From JALZKA01 sp963701205 (GTDB taxonomy: Bacteria; Actinomycetota; Thermoleophilia; Solirubrobacterales; 70-9), in assembly GCA_963701205.1 (NCBI GenBank), contig OY969575.1:744001-808000 (forward strand): 64,000 nucleotides of DNA, written 5' to 3'. The notes beneath the pieces were generated by a model. That model was not told where the DNA came from, searched no databases, and was given only the letters and a program-made list of their open reading frames with translations. A program made the translations under genes and the position numbers. The number at the start of each line of letters is the position of its first letter. The stretch's first letter is position 1. Positions 10,690 through 17,828 of this stretch are shown here, one piece after another.

Positions 10690-11528
10690 TGAGGCTGTCG
10701 CGCAGATCCGAGTTCATGCTGCGGTGCGCCGCCGGGGTGACGCTTGCCTTCATCTACGTGCCGATAGCGGTCATCGCGATCTACTCGTTCAGCGGCGAGA
10801 CCACGTTCACCTGGCCACCCGACAGCCTGACCTTTGACTGGTACGGCAAGGCAATCGACAACCAGGGCGCCCGAGACGCCCTGCTCAACTCGCTCAAGGC
10901 GGGAGCCCTGGCCACGATGGTTGCCCTCGTACTGGGCACCCTGGCGGCGCTCGCGGTGGCCAGGCACCGATTCTTTGGACGCGAGACGATCTCGTTTTTG
11001 GTGATTCTCCCAATCGCCTTGCCCGGGATCGTCACGGGCGTCGCGCTCAACAACACCTTCACCCAGGTGATGGGAATCGATCTCGGACTGCTGACGATCG
11101 TCGTCGGCCACGCGACGTTCTGCATCGTGGTCGTCTACAACAACGTCGTGGCCCGGCTACGGCGACTCTCGTCGTCCTTCGAGGAGGCGTCGGCGGACCT
11201 CGGAGCGAGTCCCTGGCAGACATTTCGGCTCGTCACCCTGCCGAACATGCGCACCGCCCTCGTGGCGGGTGGGCTGTTGGCGTTCGCGCTCTCGTTCGAC
11301 GAGATCATCGTCACGACATTCACCGTTGGCACCGGCGAACAAACTCTGCCGATTTGGATCTTCACGAACTTCACGAGGCCCAACCAGTTGCCGATCGTCA
11401 ACGTTGTCGCGGTCTTCGTGATCTTGATCTCGATCATCCCCGTCTACCTGGCCCATCGCCTTTCGAGCGAGATTGACTCCGGCGGTGGCGCAACGGCGGC
11501 CCCCGCCCCCAGCGCACCAACGAGATAG
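10689..11528 (+). CDS. potC: Polyamine-type ABC permease PotC-like, system 1
   Basis: A 279-residue permease with six membrane segments. Family features include YVPIAVIAIYSFS near the N-terminus and the EAA loop EEASADLGASPWQTFRLVTLP. It completes the A-D-B-C transporter. The end is basic and Pro/Ala-rich, as is common. It is followed after four bases by the flavin split-barrel gene, which may belong to the same operon. Confidence 0.9.
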   Translation: MRLSRRSEFMLRCAAGVTLAFIYVPIAVIAIYSFSGETTFTWPPDSLTFDWYGKAIDNQGARDALLNSLKAGALATMVALVLGTLAALAVARHRFFGRETISFLVILPIALPGIVTGVALNNTFTQVMGIDLGLLTIVVGHATFCIVVVYNNVVARLRRLSSSFEEASADLGASPWQTFRLVTLPNMRTALVAGGLLAFALSFDEIIVTTFTVGTGEQTLPIWIFTNFTRPNQLPIVNVVAVFVILISIIPVYLAHRLSSEIDSGGGATAAPAPSAPTR

Positions 11529-11532
11529 CTCA

Positions 11533-12462
11533 TTGACCGTTGCCTGGGACGATCGAATTGACGCGATCATGGCCGGGGACCTTGCGGCAGCCGTCGCCTA
11601 CCTGACGCCTGCGAAGGGCGTGGTGATCGCCCCAATGGCGCCGCTCGGACTCCGTGACGCAACCGCGGGCAAAATCACCGTCACGAGCTCGCTTGGCCTC
11701 TGGAAGAAGCTTGAGCGAATCCGCCGCAACCCGAACGTCGGGGTTGTGTACCACTCGCGCGACCATGGCCTGAGCGAGGAGCCAGGTTTTGTCCTGGCGC
11801 AGGGGCGGGCCACGTTTGACCTGAAACCCGACCGAGCTTGGCTTGAATCGATCACCCCCGAGTGGAACCGCTTCCTGGGACCACGGTCGCGAGGACCGCT
11901 TGGCCGGCTCCTTGACCCCTACTACTGGCAACGTGTAGCAATCGACATCGACGTTGATCGGGTGACCGCCTACCCCGACACCGAGGCGGGTGAGGATCCA
12001 GCCCGCAACGGCCTTGCCATCGCGCCCCCGCCTGCGCCCCAGGCTGCCCCGGGCGGTGGCACCGAGCCAAGGGTGGACAGCGCCAGGGTTGCCAAGGATG
12101 TCGAGCGCCTGCCATACACGCTGCTCGGCTGGTGCGGATCGGACGGGCGCCCCGAAGTGGTGCCCGTCCGATCCGCCGAGGCCGACCCGGACGGAATCAA
12201 ACTTCGAGTCACACCCGGCGCGGTGCCGCCAGGGAGCAGGCGCGCCGGCCTGACGTCGCACTGGTTCGCTCCCCGCATGGTCGGACAGGAACAGCGGATC
12301 CACACCGGCTGGCTGCGAAGCGACGGCGCCGGCACGGTCATCTACATGCCACACACACGTTCCGGGTACCGCCTACCGGCGTCAAGGCTTGTCTATAGCG
12401 CTGCGTGCGCATCGCTGAAACTGCGGATGCGAGCGGCCCGCAAGGCGCTGATCACGCCTTAG
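11533..12462 (+). CDS. Pyridoxamine 5'-phosphate oxidase-like (FMN split-barrel) protein
   Basis: About 309 residues. The N-terminal half has the PNPOx-like split-barrel pattern: AVAYLTPAKGVVIAPMAP, then KITVTSSLGLWKKLERIRRN followed by PNVGVVYHSRDH. A second barrel-like half follows after a Pro/Ala linker near residue 180. Such proteins bind FMN, F420 or heme and act as oxidoreductases; the substrate is unknown. The TTG at 11533, four bases after potC, is chosen over ATG at 11473, which would overlap potC by 56 bases with low-complexity sequence. Its place behind the transporter suggests action on an imported amine, which is inference. Confidence 0.65.
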   Translation: MTVAWDDRIDAIMAGDLAAAVAYLTPAKGVVIAPMAPLGLRDATAGKITVTSSLGLWKKLERIRRNPNVGVVYHSRDHGLSEEPGFVLAQGRATFDLKPDRAWLESITPEWNRFLGPRSRGPLGRLLDPYYWQRVAIDIDVDRVTAYPDTEAGEDPARNGLAIAPPPAPQAAPGGGTEPRVDSARVAKDVERLPYTLLGWCGSDGRPEVVPVRSAEADPDGIKLRVTPGAVPPGSRRAGLTSHWFAPRMVGQEQRIHTGWLRSDGAGTVIYMPHTRSGYRLPASRLVYSAACASLKLRMRAARKALITP

Positions 12463-12496
12463 GTGGTGGTCCCGGCGGCACTTGACCCCGGGTATA

Positions 12497-12509
12497 TGAT
12501 CTCAGATCA
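12497..12509. promoter_or_regulatory. Palindrome in the sigma-factor leader
   Basis: TGATCT-C-AGATCA is a perfect 13-bp palindrome 101 bp upstream of the sigma-factor ATG. It is in a 147-bp stretch without a gene and could be an operator controlling the regulator. No promoter hexamers of convincing quality are seen around it. Confidence 0.35.
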
Positions 12510-12609
12510 GAAGGGCTCAACCATTCGGGGCACCGGCTCGGCTACGGCCGACCAGGGCAGCGCGGTTCTGACTTTTGGCTTGTCATTCGAACCGCACCCT
12601 GGAGCCAAT

Positions 12610-13200
12610 ATGCCAGCGATCGAGCTTGCCGCTTCTGATGAAGTCCTGATGGAGCTCGTCATGCATTCGGACTCCGCCGCGTTCGAGGAGCTCTACCGCC
12701 GCCATTGCGGCCGCACGCTACGGGCGGCAACCTCGATCTGCCACGACCATGGGCGCGCCGAGGACGCGGTCCAGGAGGGCTTCTGCGACATGTGGCGAGC
12801 CCGGCGGACCTACCAGCTGGCCAGCGGGTCGTTCGGGGCGTGGGCCATGACGATCGTCAAGCGCCGTGCGATCGACTCCCTGCGCGTCGAAGCAGCGCGG
12901 CCGCGCCTCGTGGGTTCGATTCCCGAACAGCCCAGCCAAGGCCAGGCCTCGACTCATGAGATTTTCACGGCCCACGAGGACGATGCGGCCGTCCACGCCT
13001 CGATCCGCAAGCTGCCTGCCGGTCAGGCCGAGGCCATCGAGCTTGCGTTTATCCGCCAGTTGAGCCACAGCGAGATTGCGGCCAGGCTCGATCTTCCAGC
13101 CGGAACCGTCAAGGGCCGGATCCGGCTCGGCCTGGCAGGCCTGCGCCGCAGCCTCGTGCGCAGCCAGGGAAGTGGCTCACGCACGGGCGCGACTGGCTAG
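12610..13200 (+). CDS. ECF-type RNA polymerase sigma factor
   Basis: 196 residues. Region 2 is seen as FEELYRRHCGRTLRAATSIC with DHGRAEDAVQEGFCDMWR and the -10-recognition part SFGAWAMTIVKRRAIDSLR. Region 4 is LPAGQAEAIELAFIRQLSHS followed by EIAARLDLPAGTVKGRIRLG, a helix-turn-helix. The ATG at 12610 is supported by GGAG six bases upstream; the open frame extends further 5' without family character. No anti-sigma gene is adjacent. The last 24 bp overlap tatA on the opposite strand, so sigma and the Tat/ferritin operon converge. Confidence 0.9.
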   Translation: MPAIELAASDEVLMELVMHSDSAAFEELYRRHCGRTLRAATSICHDHGRAEDAVQEGFCDMWRARRTYQLASGSFGAWAMTIVKRRAIDSLRVEAARPRLVGSIPEQPSQGQASTHEIFTAHEDDAAVHASIRKLPAGQAEAIELAFIRQLSHSEIAARLDLPAGTVKGRIRLGLAGLRRSLVRSQGSGSRTGATG

Positions 13201-13398
13201 CTCTTTGGCCGGAGCCTCGGTCGTCGCGGTCGTCGCGATCTCGGGGGCCTTGTCTGCATCGCCGCCGGTAACCGAGTTTTTGAACTCGCGGAATCCGTTG
13301 CCGGCGGAACGGCCGAGTTCCGGCAACTTCGAAGGCCCAAAAACGACGAGGGCGATGATCAGGACGATTGCTATTTCCATAGGTCCGATGTTTGGCAT
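13177..13398 (-). CDS. tatA: Twin-arginine translocase subunit TatA
   Basis: A 73-residue protein with the TatA design: a single membrane helix (MEIAIVLIIALVVFG), the hinge GPSKLPELGRSAG, an amphipathic helix (FREFKNSV) and a short polar tail. TatA forms the pore of the Tat system, which exports folded proteins. It is the last gene of the operon containing two Tat-signal ferritin-like proteins, 22 bp behind the cupredoxin gene. tatB and tatC are not in the window, so this may be a dedicated extra TatA. Confidence 0.9.
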   Translation of the reverse strand: MPNIGPMEIAIVLIIALVVFGPSKLPELGRSAGNGFREFKNSVTGGDADKAPEIATTATTEAPAKELASRARA

Positions 13399-13420
13399 TG
13401 TCTAACTCCTCATCTCGAGG

Positions 13421-13789
13421 TCACTTGACCTCAATGGTGGCTTTCATGAATGGGTGAAATTCGCAGTAATAGGCGTAGGTGCCCGGGTCGTCGAAGGTGA
13501 CGCCGCCCTTCTCGCCCTCGCCAAGGCTGCCAGTGTCAAACGTGGTGTTGTCGGCTGCCGTCGCGGTGTGAGGCGCTCGATCCTGGTTGGCCCACGTAAT
13601 CGTCGAGCCGGCCTTGACGGTCAGGGTCTCGGGTTCATAGAGAAACTCGGCGATCCGGATGGTCGAGTCGCCGACGGCCGGCGTCGTGGTCGCCTTCCCC
13701 ACCGGCGCTGCCGCCTCGCCGCCGCAGCCGGCGATCCCCGCAAACGCGAGGATCGCCGCCGCAGCAAACGCGGTCGTGCTCTTGGTCAG
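13421..13789 (-). CDS. Cupredoxin-like lipoprotein with a probable CTG start
   Basis: About 122 residues if it begins at CTG (13789-13787). That start gives LTKSTTAFAAAAILAFAGIA followed by GCGGE, a complete lipoprotein signal with Cys at residue 22. In this frame no ATG, GTG or TTG lies between an upstream TGA and the signal; the first conventional codon (GTG at 13702) would remove the signal entirely. The CTG overlaps the stop of the ferritin-like gene as CTGA. The mature part is a one-domain cupredoxin: HTATAADN and, near the end, AYYCEFHPFM supply the His, Cys, His, Met copper ligands of the plastocyanin type. A periplasmic-side electron carrier role is inferred. Confidence 0.75.
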   Translation of the reverse strand: MTKSTTAFAAAAILAFAGIAGCGGEAAAPVGKATTTPAVGDSTIRIAEFLYEPETLTVKAGSTITWANQDRAPHTATAADNTTFDTGSLGEGEKGGVTFDDPGTYAYYCEFHPFMKATIEVK

Positions 13790-14427
13790 CCGACCAGGAA
13801 TGGCTGAACCGCCTCAAGCACTTGGTCCGTTGTGGCGGAAGGCTCGAAAGCCTCCGGCGCCGGGGTCTCGCCCGCCGCGTAGCGGATCGACGCGGCGTGC
13901 CTGGCCTCGATCTGGACGATGGCGCCGGCCGTAGCCAGCAGATCCTTCGACTTGATCGAGGGGGCAGCGCCGTTGTAGGCGCTGACGCCCAGATCCTCGA
14001 ACACGATCGCCGTCGCCAGGAACGAGTCCGGGCCTGCAAACGCGTCGCCGAAATCGACGCCGGGGGCCTTTACGGGCTTGCCGCCCAGGTCCTTGATCGT
14101 CGCCGTGAGCGCGTCAACGTGCTCCTGCTCCTGGTCGCCGAACGTCTTTACGAGTTCGGCGATATCGCTCGGAACACCCTTGACCTGCTTGGCGCCCTGT
14201 GCATAGAAGGCCGCCTCCAGATACTCGAGCGTCAGGGCAAAGTTGAGGATCTCCAGATCCCCATCCTCGCTCTGGGCAAATGCGTTTCGGACCAACGGTC
14301 CGACCGCCAGTGCCCCGTATGCCGCACCTGCGGCGAGGGCACCCTTCATTAGAAATGCGCCGCGACTCACGTTCTCGACCTCGATTGAGGCGAGCTCCGG
14401 AGACGCAGCTTGGATCTTGTGATTCAT
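13786..14427 (-). CDS. Exported ferritin-like domain protein A
   Basis: 213 residues. The N-terminus carries SRGAFLMKGALAAGAAYGAL, a Tat-like signal with one of the two arginines replaced by Gly. The mature part is a four-helix ferritin-like domain: LNFALTLEYLEAAFY, FGDQEQEHVDALTATIKDLG with the E-x-x-H pair, and IVQIEARHAASIRYAAGE with a second E-x-x-H. These are the metal-binding positions of the ferritin-like/desiccation-related exported family. It ends in FLVG and overlaps the cupredoxin start. It is a paralogue of the next gene, 34 bp away. Confidence 0.85.
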   Translation of the reverse strand: MNHKIQAASPELASIEVENVSRGAFLMKGALAAGAAYGALAVGPLVRNAFAQSEDGDLEILNFALTLEYLEAAFYAQGAKQVKGVPSDIAELVKTFGDQEQEHVDALTATIKDLGGKPVKAPGVDFGDAFAGPDSFLATAIVFEDLGVSAYNGAAPSIKSKDLLATAGAIVQIEARHAASIRYAAGETPAPEAFEPSATTDQVLEAVQPFLVG

Positions 14428-14461
14428 GAGCTTGATCTTCCTTTCCGTCTAGCCGTCGCGC

Positions 14462-15130
14462 TTAGGCGAGAAACGGCTGGACTCCGGCCAGAACAGTCGC
14501 TGCATCGGCCGGGAGCGCAAAGCCACCGTCCGGCGTCGGCGACTGGCCGACGAGTGTGTTGAGGACGGCGGCGTGCCGCGCCTCATTCGCGTGGATCGAC
14601 AGCGCGGCGGCCAGAACGTCAGGGTTCTGGATCGCTGCGGCCTGACCGAGGTACGCGGCGGCACCCAGGTTCTCGACCGTCGCGGCCAGTGCCAGGACCT
14701 CTTCCGCGCTATCCAGCGGGAAGGTGGCCTTGGGCTCCGGAGCCGGCTTGCCGCCGAGGTCCTTAGCCGTGGCCGTCAGGGCATCGACGTGCTGCTGTTC
14801 CTGGTCACCGATCGCCTTGACCAACGCCAGGCTGTCGCCCTTGAAGAGCCCACTCTTGGCGACGGCAGCGTAGAAACCGGCCTCCAGGTACTCGAGCGTT
14901 AGGGCGTAGTTAACGATGCCCAGGTCGCCATCGCCGAAATCCGCAATCGGATCGTCGTTGATTGGCTCGGGGGCACCTGCCGTGGTTTCCTCATCGTCAT
15001 CTCCGCAAGCGGCGAGCAGCGCGGCTGAGGCGCCGGTGCCGCCGGTCAACGCCAGAAACTTCCGGCGCGAAAGCGGATCCCGGGCGACACGCCTCAGGGC
15101 GCTCGTCTCGGGGTTGCGGGTTACGGACAT
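14462..15130 (-). CDS. Tat-exported ferritin-like lipoprotein B
   Basis: About 222 residues from ATG at 15130, placed eight bases after GGAGG. A canonical twin-arginine motif SRRKFLALTG is followed by a lipobox LLAAC, so this protein should be exported folded and then lipidated. The ferritin-like fold shows as VNYALTLEYLEAGFYAA, IGDQEQQHVDALTATAKDLG and IHANEARHAAVLNTLVG. The similarity with protein A extends over the whole mature part and to the C-terminal VQPFL. It is the first gene of the operon; its ribosome-binding site is inside a predicted hairpin. Confidence 0.87.
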   Translation of the reverse strand: MSVTRNPETSALRRVARDPLSRRKFLALTGGTGASAALLAACGDDDEETTAGAPEPINDDPIADFGDGDLGIVNYALTLEYLEAGFYAAVAKSGLFKGDSLALVKAIGDQEQQHVDALTATAKDLGGKPAPEPKATFPLDSAEEVLALAATVENLGAAAYLGQAAAIQNPDVLAAALSIHANEARHAAVLNTLVGQSPTPDGGFALPADAATVLAGVQPFLA

Positions 15131-15138
15131 TCTGTTGA

Positions 15139-15178
15139 CCTCCATCTTGGGTAACTGTTCCCCTACCTTCGATGGAGG
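15139..15178 (-). promoter_or_regulatory. Hairpin covering the Shine-Dalgarno of ferritin-like gene B
   Basis: CCTCCATC (15139-15146) and GATGGAGG (15171-15178) pair perfectly over 8 bp; in the minus-strand mRNA the 3' arm contains GGAGG, the ribosome-binding site of the gene starting at 15130. Inside the 24-nt loop GGTA and TACC can extend the stem. Such a structure would block initiation unless opened. Confidence 0.45.
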
Positions 15179-15209
15179 CCGCGAGTTGGATCACTCGCCG
15201 CCCGAAACG

Positions 15210-16658
15210 CTAGCCCTCTTCGAGGTTCACCATCACGTGCTTGACCTGCGTGTAGTCCTCGACGGAGTACATCGACATGTCCTTGCCGTAGCCGGACTCC
15301 TTGTAGCCCCCGTGGGGCATCTCCGAGGCCATGGTGATGTGGTTGTTGATCCAGACCGCACCGAAACGCAAGGCCCTGGCAACCCGCATCGCACGGCCGA
15401 CATCCCGCGTCCAGACCGACGCCGCAAGCCCGTACCTGGTGCCGTTGGCCCAGGCGATCGCCTCGGCCTCGTCGGAGAATCGCTGAACCGTCATCACGGG
15501 ACCGAAGATCTCGTTTTGGATCAGCTCGTCGTCCTGTCGCAGGTCGGCCACGACGGTCGGCTCATAAAAGAACCCCGGGCCGTCTGGTTGACTGCCGCCG
15601 GTGACCACCTGGGAGTGATCCGGGCGTCGGTCCACGAGGCCGGAGACGTGCCCGCGCTGGCGCTCGGAGATAACCGGGCCAAGCGTGGTCTCGGGGTCGT
15701 TCAGGTCACCCATCTTGTAGCCCTGAGCCTCGCTTGAAAGGCCATTGACGACATCGTCATAGACCGTGTCGGAGGCCAGAATCCTGGTCGCAGCCGTGCA
15801 GTCCTGACCGGCGTTGAAAAGCGCCGTCGCTGCGATGAACTCCTTTGCGAGGTCCAGGTCGGCATCGTCGAAGATCACGACTGGCGCCTTGCCGCCGAGT
15901 TCCAGATGGACCCGCTTGACCGAGTCCGCAGCCGCCTTCGCGATCCATTTCCCGGTGCCGATCGAGCCGGTCAGGCTGACCATGTCAACCCCTGGATGAG
16001 TGACAAGGGCGGCCCCCGCCGGTTCCCCGTGGCCACCGATCACGTTGAAGACGCCCTTGGGCAGGATCTCCGCGGCGACCTCGGCCAGCTTCAGCGTTGA
16101 AAGGGGAGTGTTTTCGGCCGGCTTGACGATCGACGTGCAGCCCGCGGCAAGCGCCGGTCCGATCTTCCAGATCGCCATCATCAACGGGTAGTTCCACGGC
16201 GTGATCTGGCCCGCAACGCCAACCGGCTCGCGCCGCACCATCGACGTGAATCCCTCGACGTACTCGCCCGTCGCCTTGCCCTCCAGGTTGCGCGCGGCGC
16301 CGGCGAAGAAGCGGAGGTTGTCCGCGCACATCTCAAGCTCCTCGTCAACGAATGCCTGTCTGGGCTTGCCGGCGTCGGCGGACTCGATGTCGGCGAACTC
16401 GTCGCCGTGCTCGATGATCGCGTCAGCGAGCTTTAGCAGCGCCTCGGATCGGACTCTTGGCGTCGCAATTGACCAGGTTTCGAACGCCTTGCGCGCGGCG
16501 GCAACGGCGCGATCGACGTCCTCTGCGCCGGAAACCGGGGCCTGGCCGATGACGGATCCGGTTGATGGATTGATGACGTCCTCCGTCGCACCATCGCTGG
16601 GATCCACGAACTCGCCGTTGATGAAGTTCTGGGGCTTGACTGAAAGGGCGGTGGGCAT
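15210..16658 (-). CDS. Aldehyde dehydrogenase, gamma-aminobutyraldehyde type
   Basis: 482 residues, normal ALDH length. The NAD-binding region has TPWNYPLMMAIWK and FTGS-like VSLTGSIGTGK; the general base is in LELGGKAPV and the nucleophile in FNAGQDCTAATR. The FNAGQDCTAATR form is characteristic of aminobutyraldehyde/betaine-aldehyde dehydrogenases that oxidise 4-aminobutanal to GABA. It is one gene downstream of alanine dehydrogenase, in the same minus-strand run as the PucR regulator and the class III aminotransferase, which would make the aldehyde from putrescine. Confidence 0.88.
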   Translation of the reverse strand: MPTALSVKPQNFINGEFVDPSDGATEDVINPSTGSVIGQAPVSGAEDVDRAVAAARKAFETWSIATPRVRSEALLKLADAIIEHGDEFADIESADAGKPRQAFVDEELEMCADNLRFFAGAARNLEGKATGEYVEGFTSMVRREPVGVAGQITPWNYPLMMAIWKIGPALAAGCTSIVKPAENTPLSTLKLAEVAAEILPKGVFNVIGGHGEPAGAALVTHPGVDMVSLTGSIGTGKWIAKAAADSVKRVHLELGGKAPVVIFDDADLDLAKEFIAATALFNAGQDCTAATRILASDTVYDDVVNGLSSEAQGYKMGDLNDPETTLGPVISERQRGHVSGLVDRRPDHSQVVTGGSQPDGPGFFYEPTVVADLRQDDELIQNEIFGPVMTVQRFSDEAEAIAWANGTRYGLAASVWTRDVGRAMRVARALRFGAVWINNHITMASEMPHGGYKESGYGKDMSMYSVEDYTQVKHVMVNLEEG

Positions 16659-16679
16659 CTGATCTCCGTTCTCGCGTGT

Positions 16680-17804
16680 TTATGCAATCGATCCGAGCGC
16701 CTGCTCGACCGGCTTATAGTCCATCCCGACGCCCTCGGCGACGGCTGCGTGAGTTACGAAACCGGCGGCCACATTGACCCCTGGCACCAGACCTGGATCG
16801 CGCCGTAGGGCTTCGTCCACGCCGTTTTCGGCGAGCGACAGCACGTACGGCAGCGTCGCGTTCGTCAGGGCATAGGTCGAGGTGATCGGGACCGCGCCGG
16901 GCATGTTGGCGACGCAGTAATGAATGATTCCGTCAACCTCGTAAGTGGGATCGGAGTGGGTGGTGGGCTTCGAGGTCTCAAAGCAGCCTCCCTGGTCGAT
17001 CGCCACGTCAACCAAGACAGCGCTTGGCTTCATCAGGCCAAGCTGATCGCGGGTGATGACGTGCGGCGCCCGAGCGCCATGGACCAGTACAGCACCGATG
17101 ACAAGGTCGATGTCCGGCAGGCGCTCCTCGATTGAAAGCGTCGAGCTGAACACGGTCGATGCCCGACCGCCAAAGGCGATATCAAGTTCGCGCAAGCGGT
17201 TGATCGACGTGTCGTAGACAAAGACGTCCGCCTCCATGCCAATCGCGATGAAGGCAGCGTTCATGCCAACCGCGCCGCCGCCGATCACCATGACATTGGC
17301 GGAAGCGACACCCGGAACACCGCCGAGCAGGATCCCACGGCCGCCAAGGGGCTTCTCCAGCATGAACGCCCCGGCCTGGGTAGCGATCTTGCCTGCGATC
17401 TCCGACATCGGCGCAAGTAGCGGCAGCCCGCCCCGGTTGTCCTCGACGGTCTCGTAGGCGATACACGTCGCTTGGGTCGCGCAAAGAGCCGCCGTGAGCT
17501 CCGGGGCCGGGGCCAGATGCAAGTAGGTGAACAGGGTCGTCTCCGCCCGCAGCATGGCCACCTCGCCAAGCTGCGGCTCCTTGACCTTCAGGATCAGGTC
17601 AGCCTCGCCCCAAACGTCCGCGGCCGAGTCCAGAACCGTTGCGTCCTGCGCCTCATAATCGGCGTCAGTCACCGCCGAACCTTCGCCGGCTCCCTTTTGC
17701 ACCAAGACCTGGTGCCCGAGCTCGGTCAGTTCACGAGCGCCGATCGGCGTCAGCGCCACCCGATACTCGTCGGTCTTGATTTCCGTCGGGACACCAACCT
17801 TCAC
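16680..17804 (-). CDS. ald: Alanine dehydrogenase
   Basis: 374 residues starting with MKVGVPTEIKTDEYRVALTP, the standard Ald opening. Other signatures are YLHLAPAPELT, the nucleotide-binding VMVIGGGAVGMNAAF, and VDVAIDQGGCFETS. It reversibly deaminates L-alanine to pyruvate and ammonia with NAD. In this island it can regenerate the pyruvate used as amino acceptor by the neighbouring transaminase. It begins at a GTG with a purine-rich AAGGGG upstream. Confidence 0.96.
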   Translation of the reverse strand: MKVGVPTEIKTDEYRVALTPIGARELTELGHQVLVQKGAGEGSAVTDADYEAQDATVLDSAADVWGEADLILKVKEPQLGEVAMLRAETTLFTYLHLAPAPELTAALCATQATCIAYETVEDNRGGLPLLAPMSEIAGKIATQAGAFMLEKPLGGRGILLGGVPGVASANVMVIGGGAVGMNAAFIAIGMEADVFVYDTSINRLRELDIAFGGRASTVFSSTLSIEERLPDIDLVIGAVLVHGARAPHVITRDQLGLMKPSAVLVDVAIDQGGCFETSKPTTHSDPTYEVDGIIHYCVANMPGAVPITSTYALTNATLPYVLSLAENGVDEALRRDPGLVPGVNVAAGFVTHAAVAEGVGMDYKPVEQALGSIA

Positions 17805-17828
17805 CAGATCACCCCTTCTTCCACGCGT

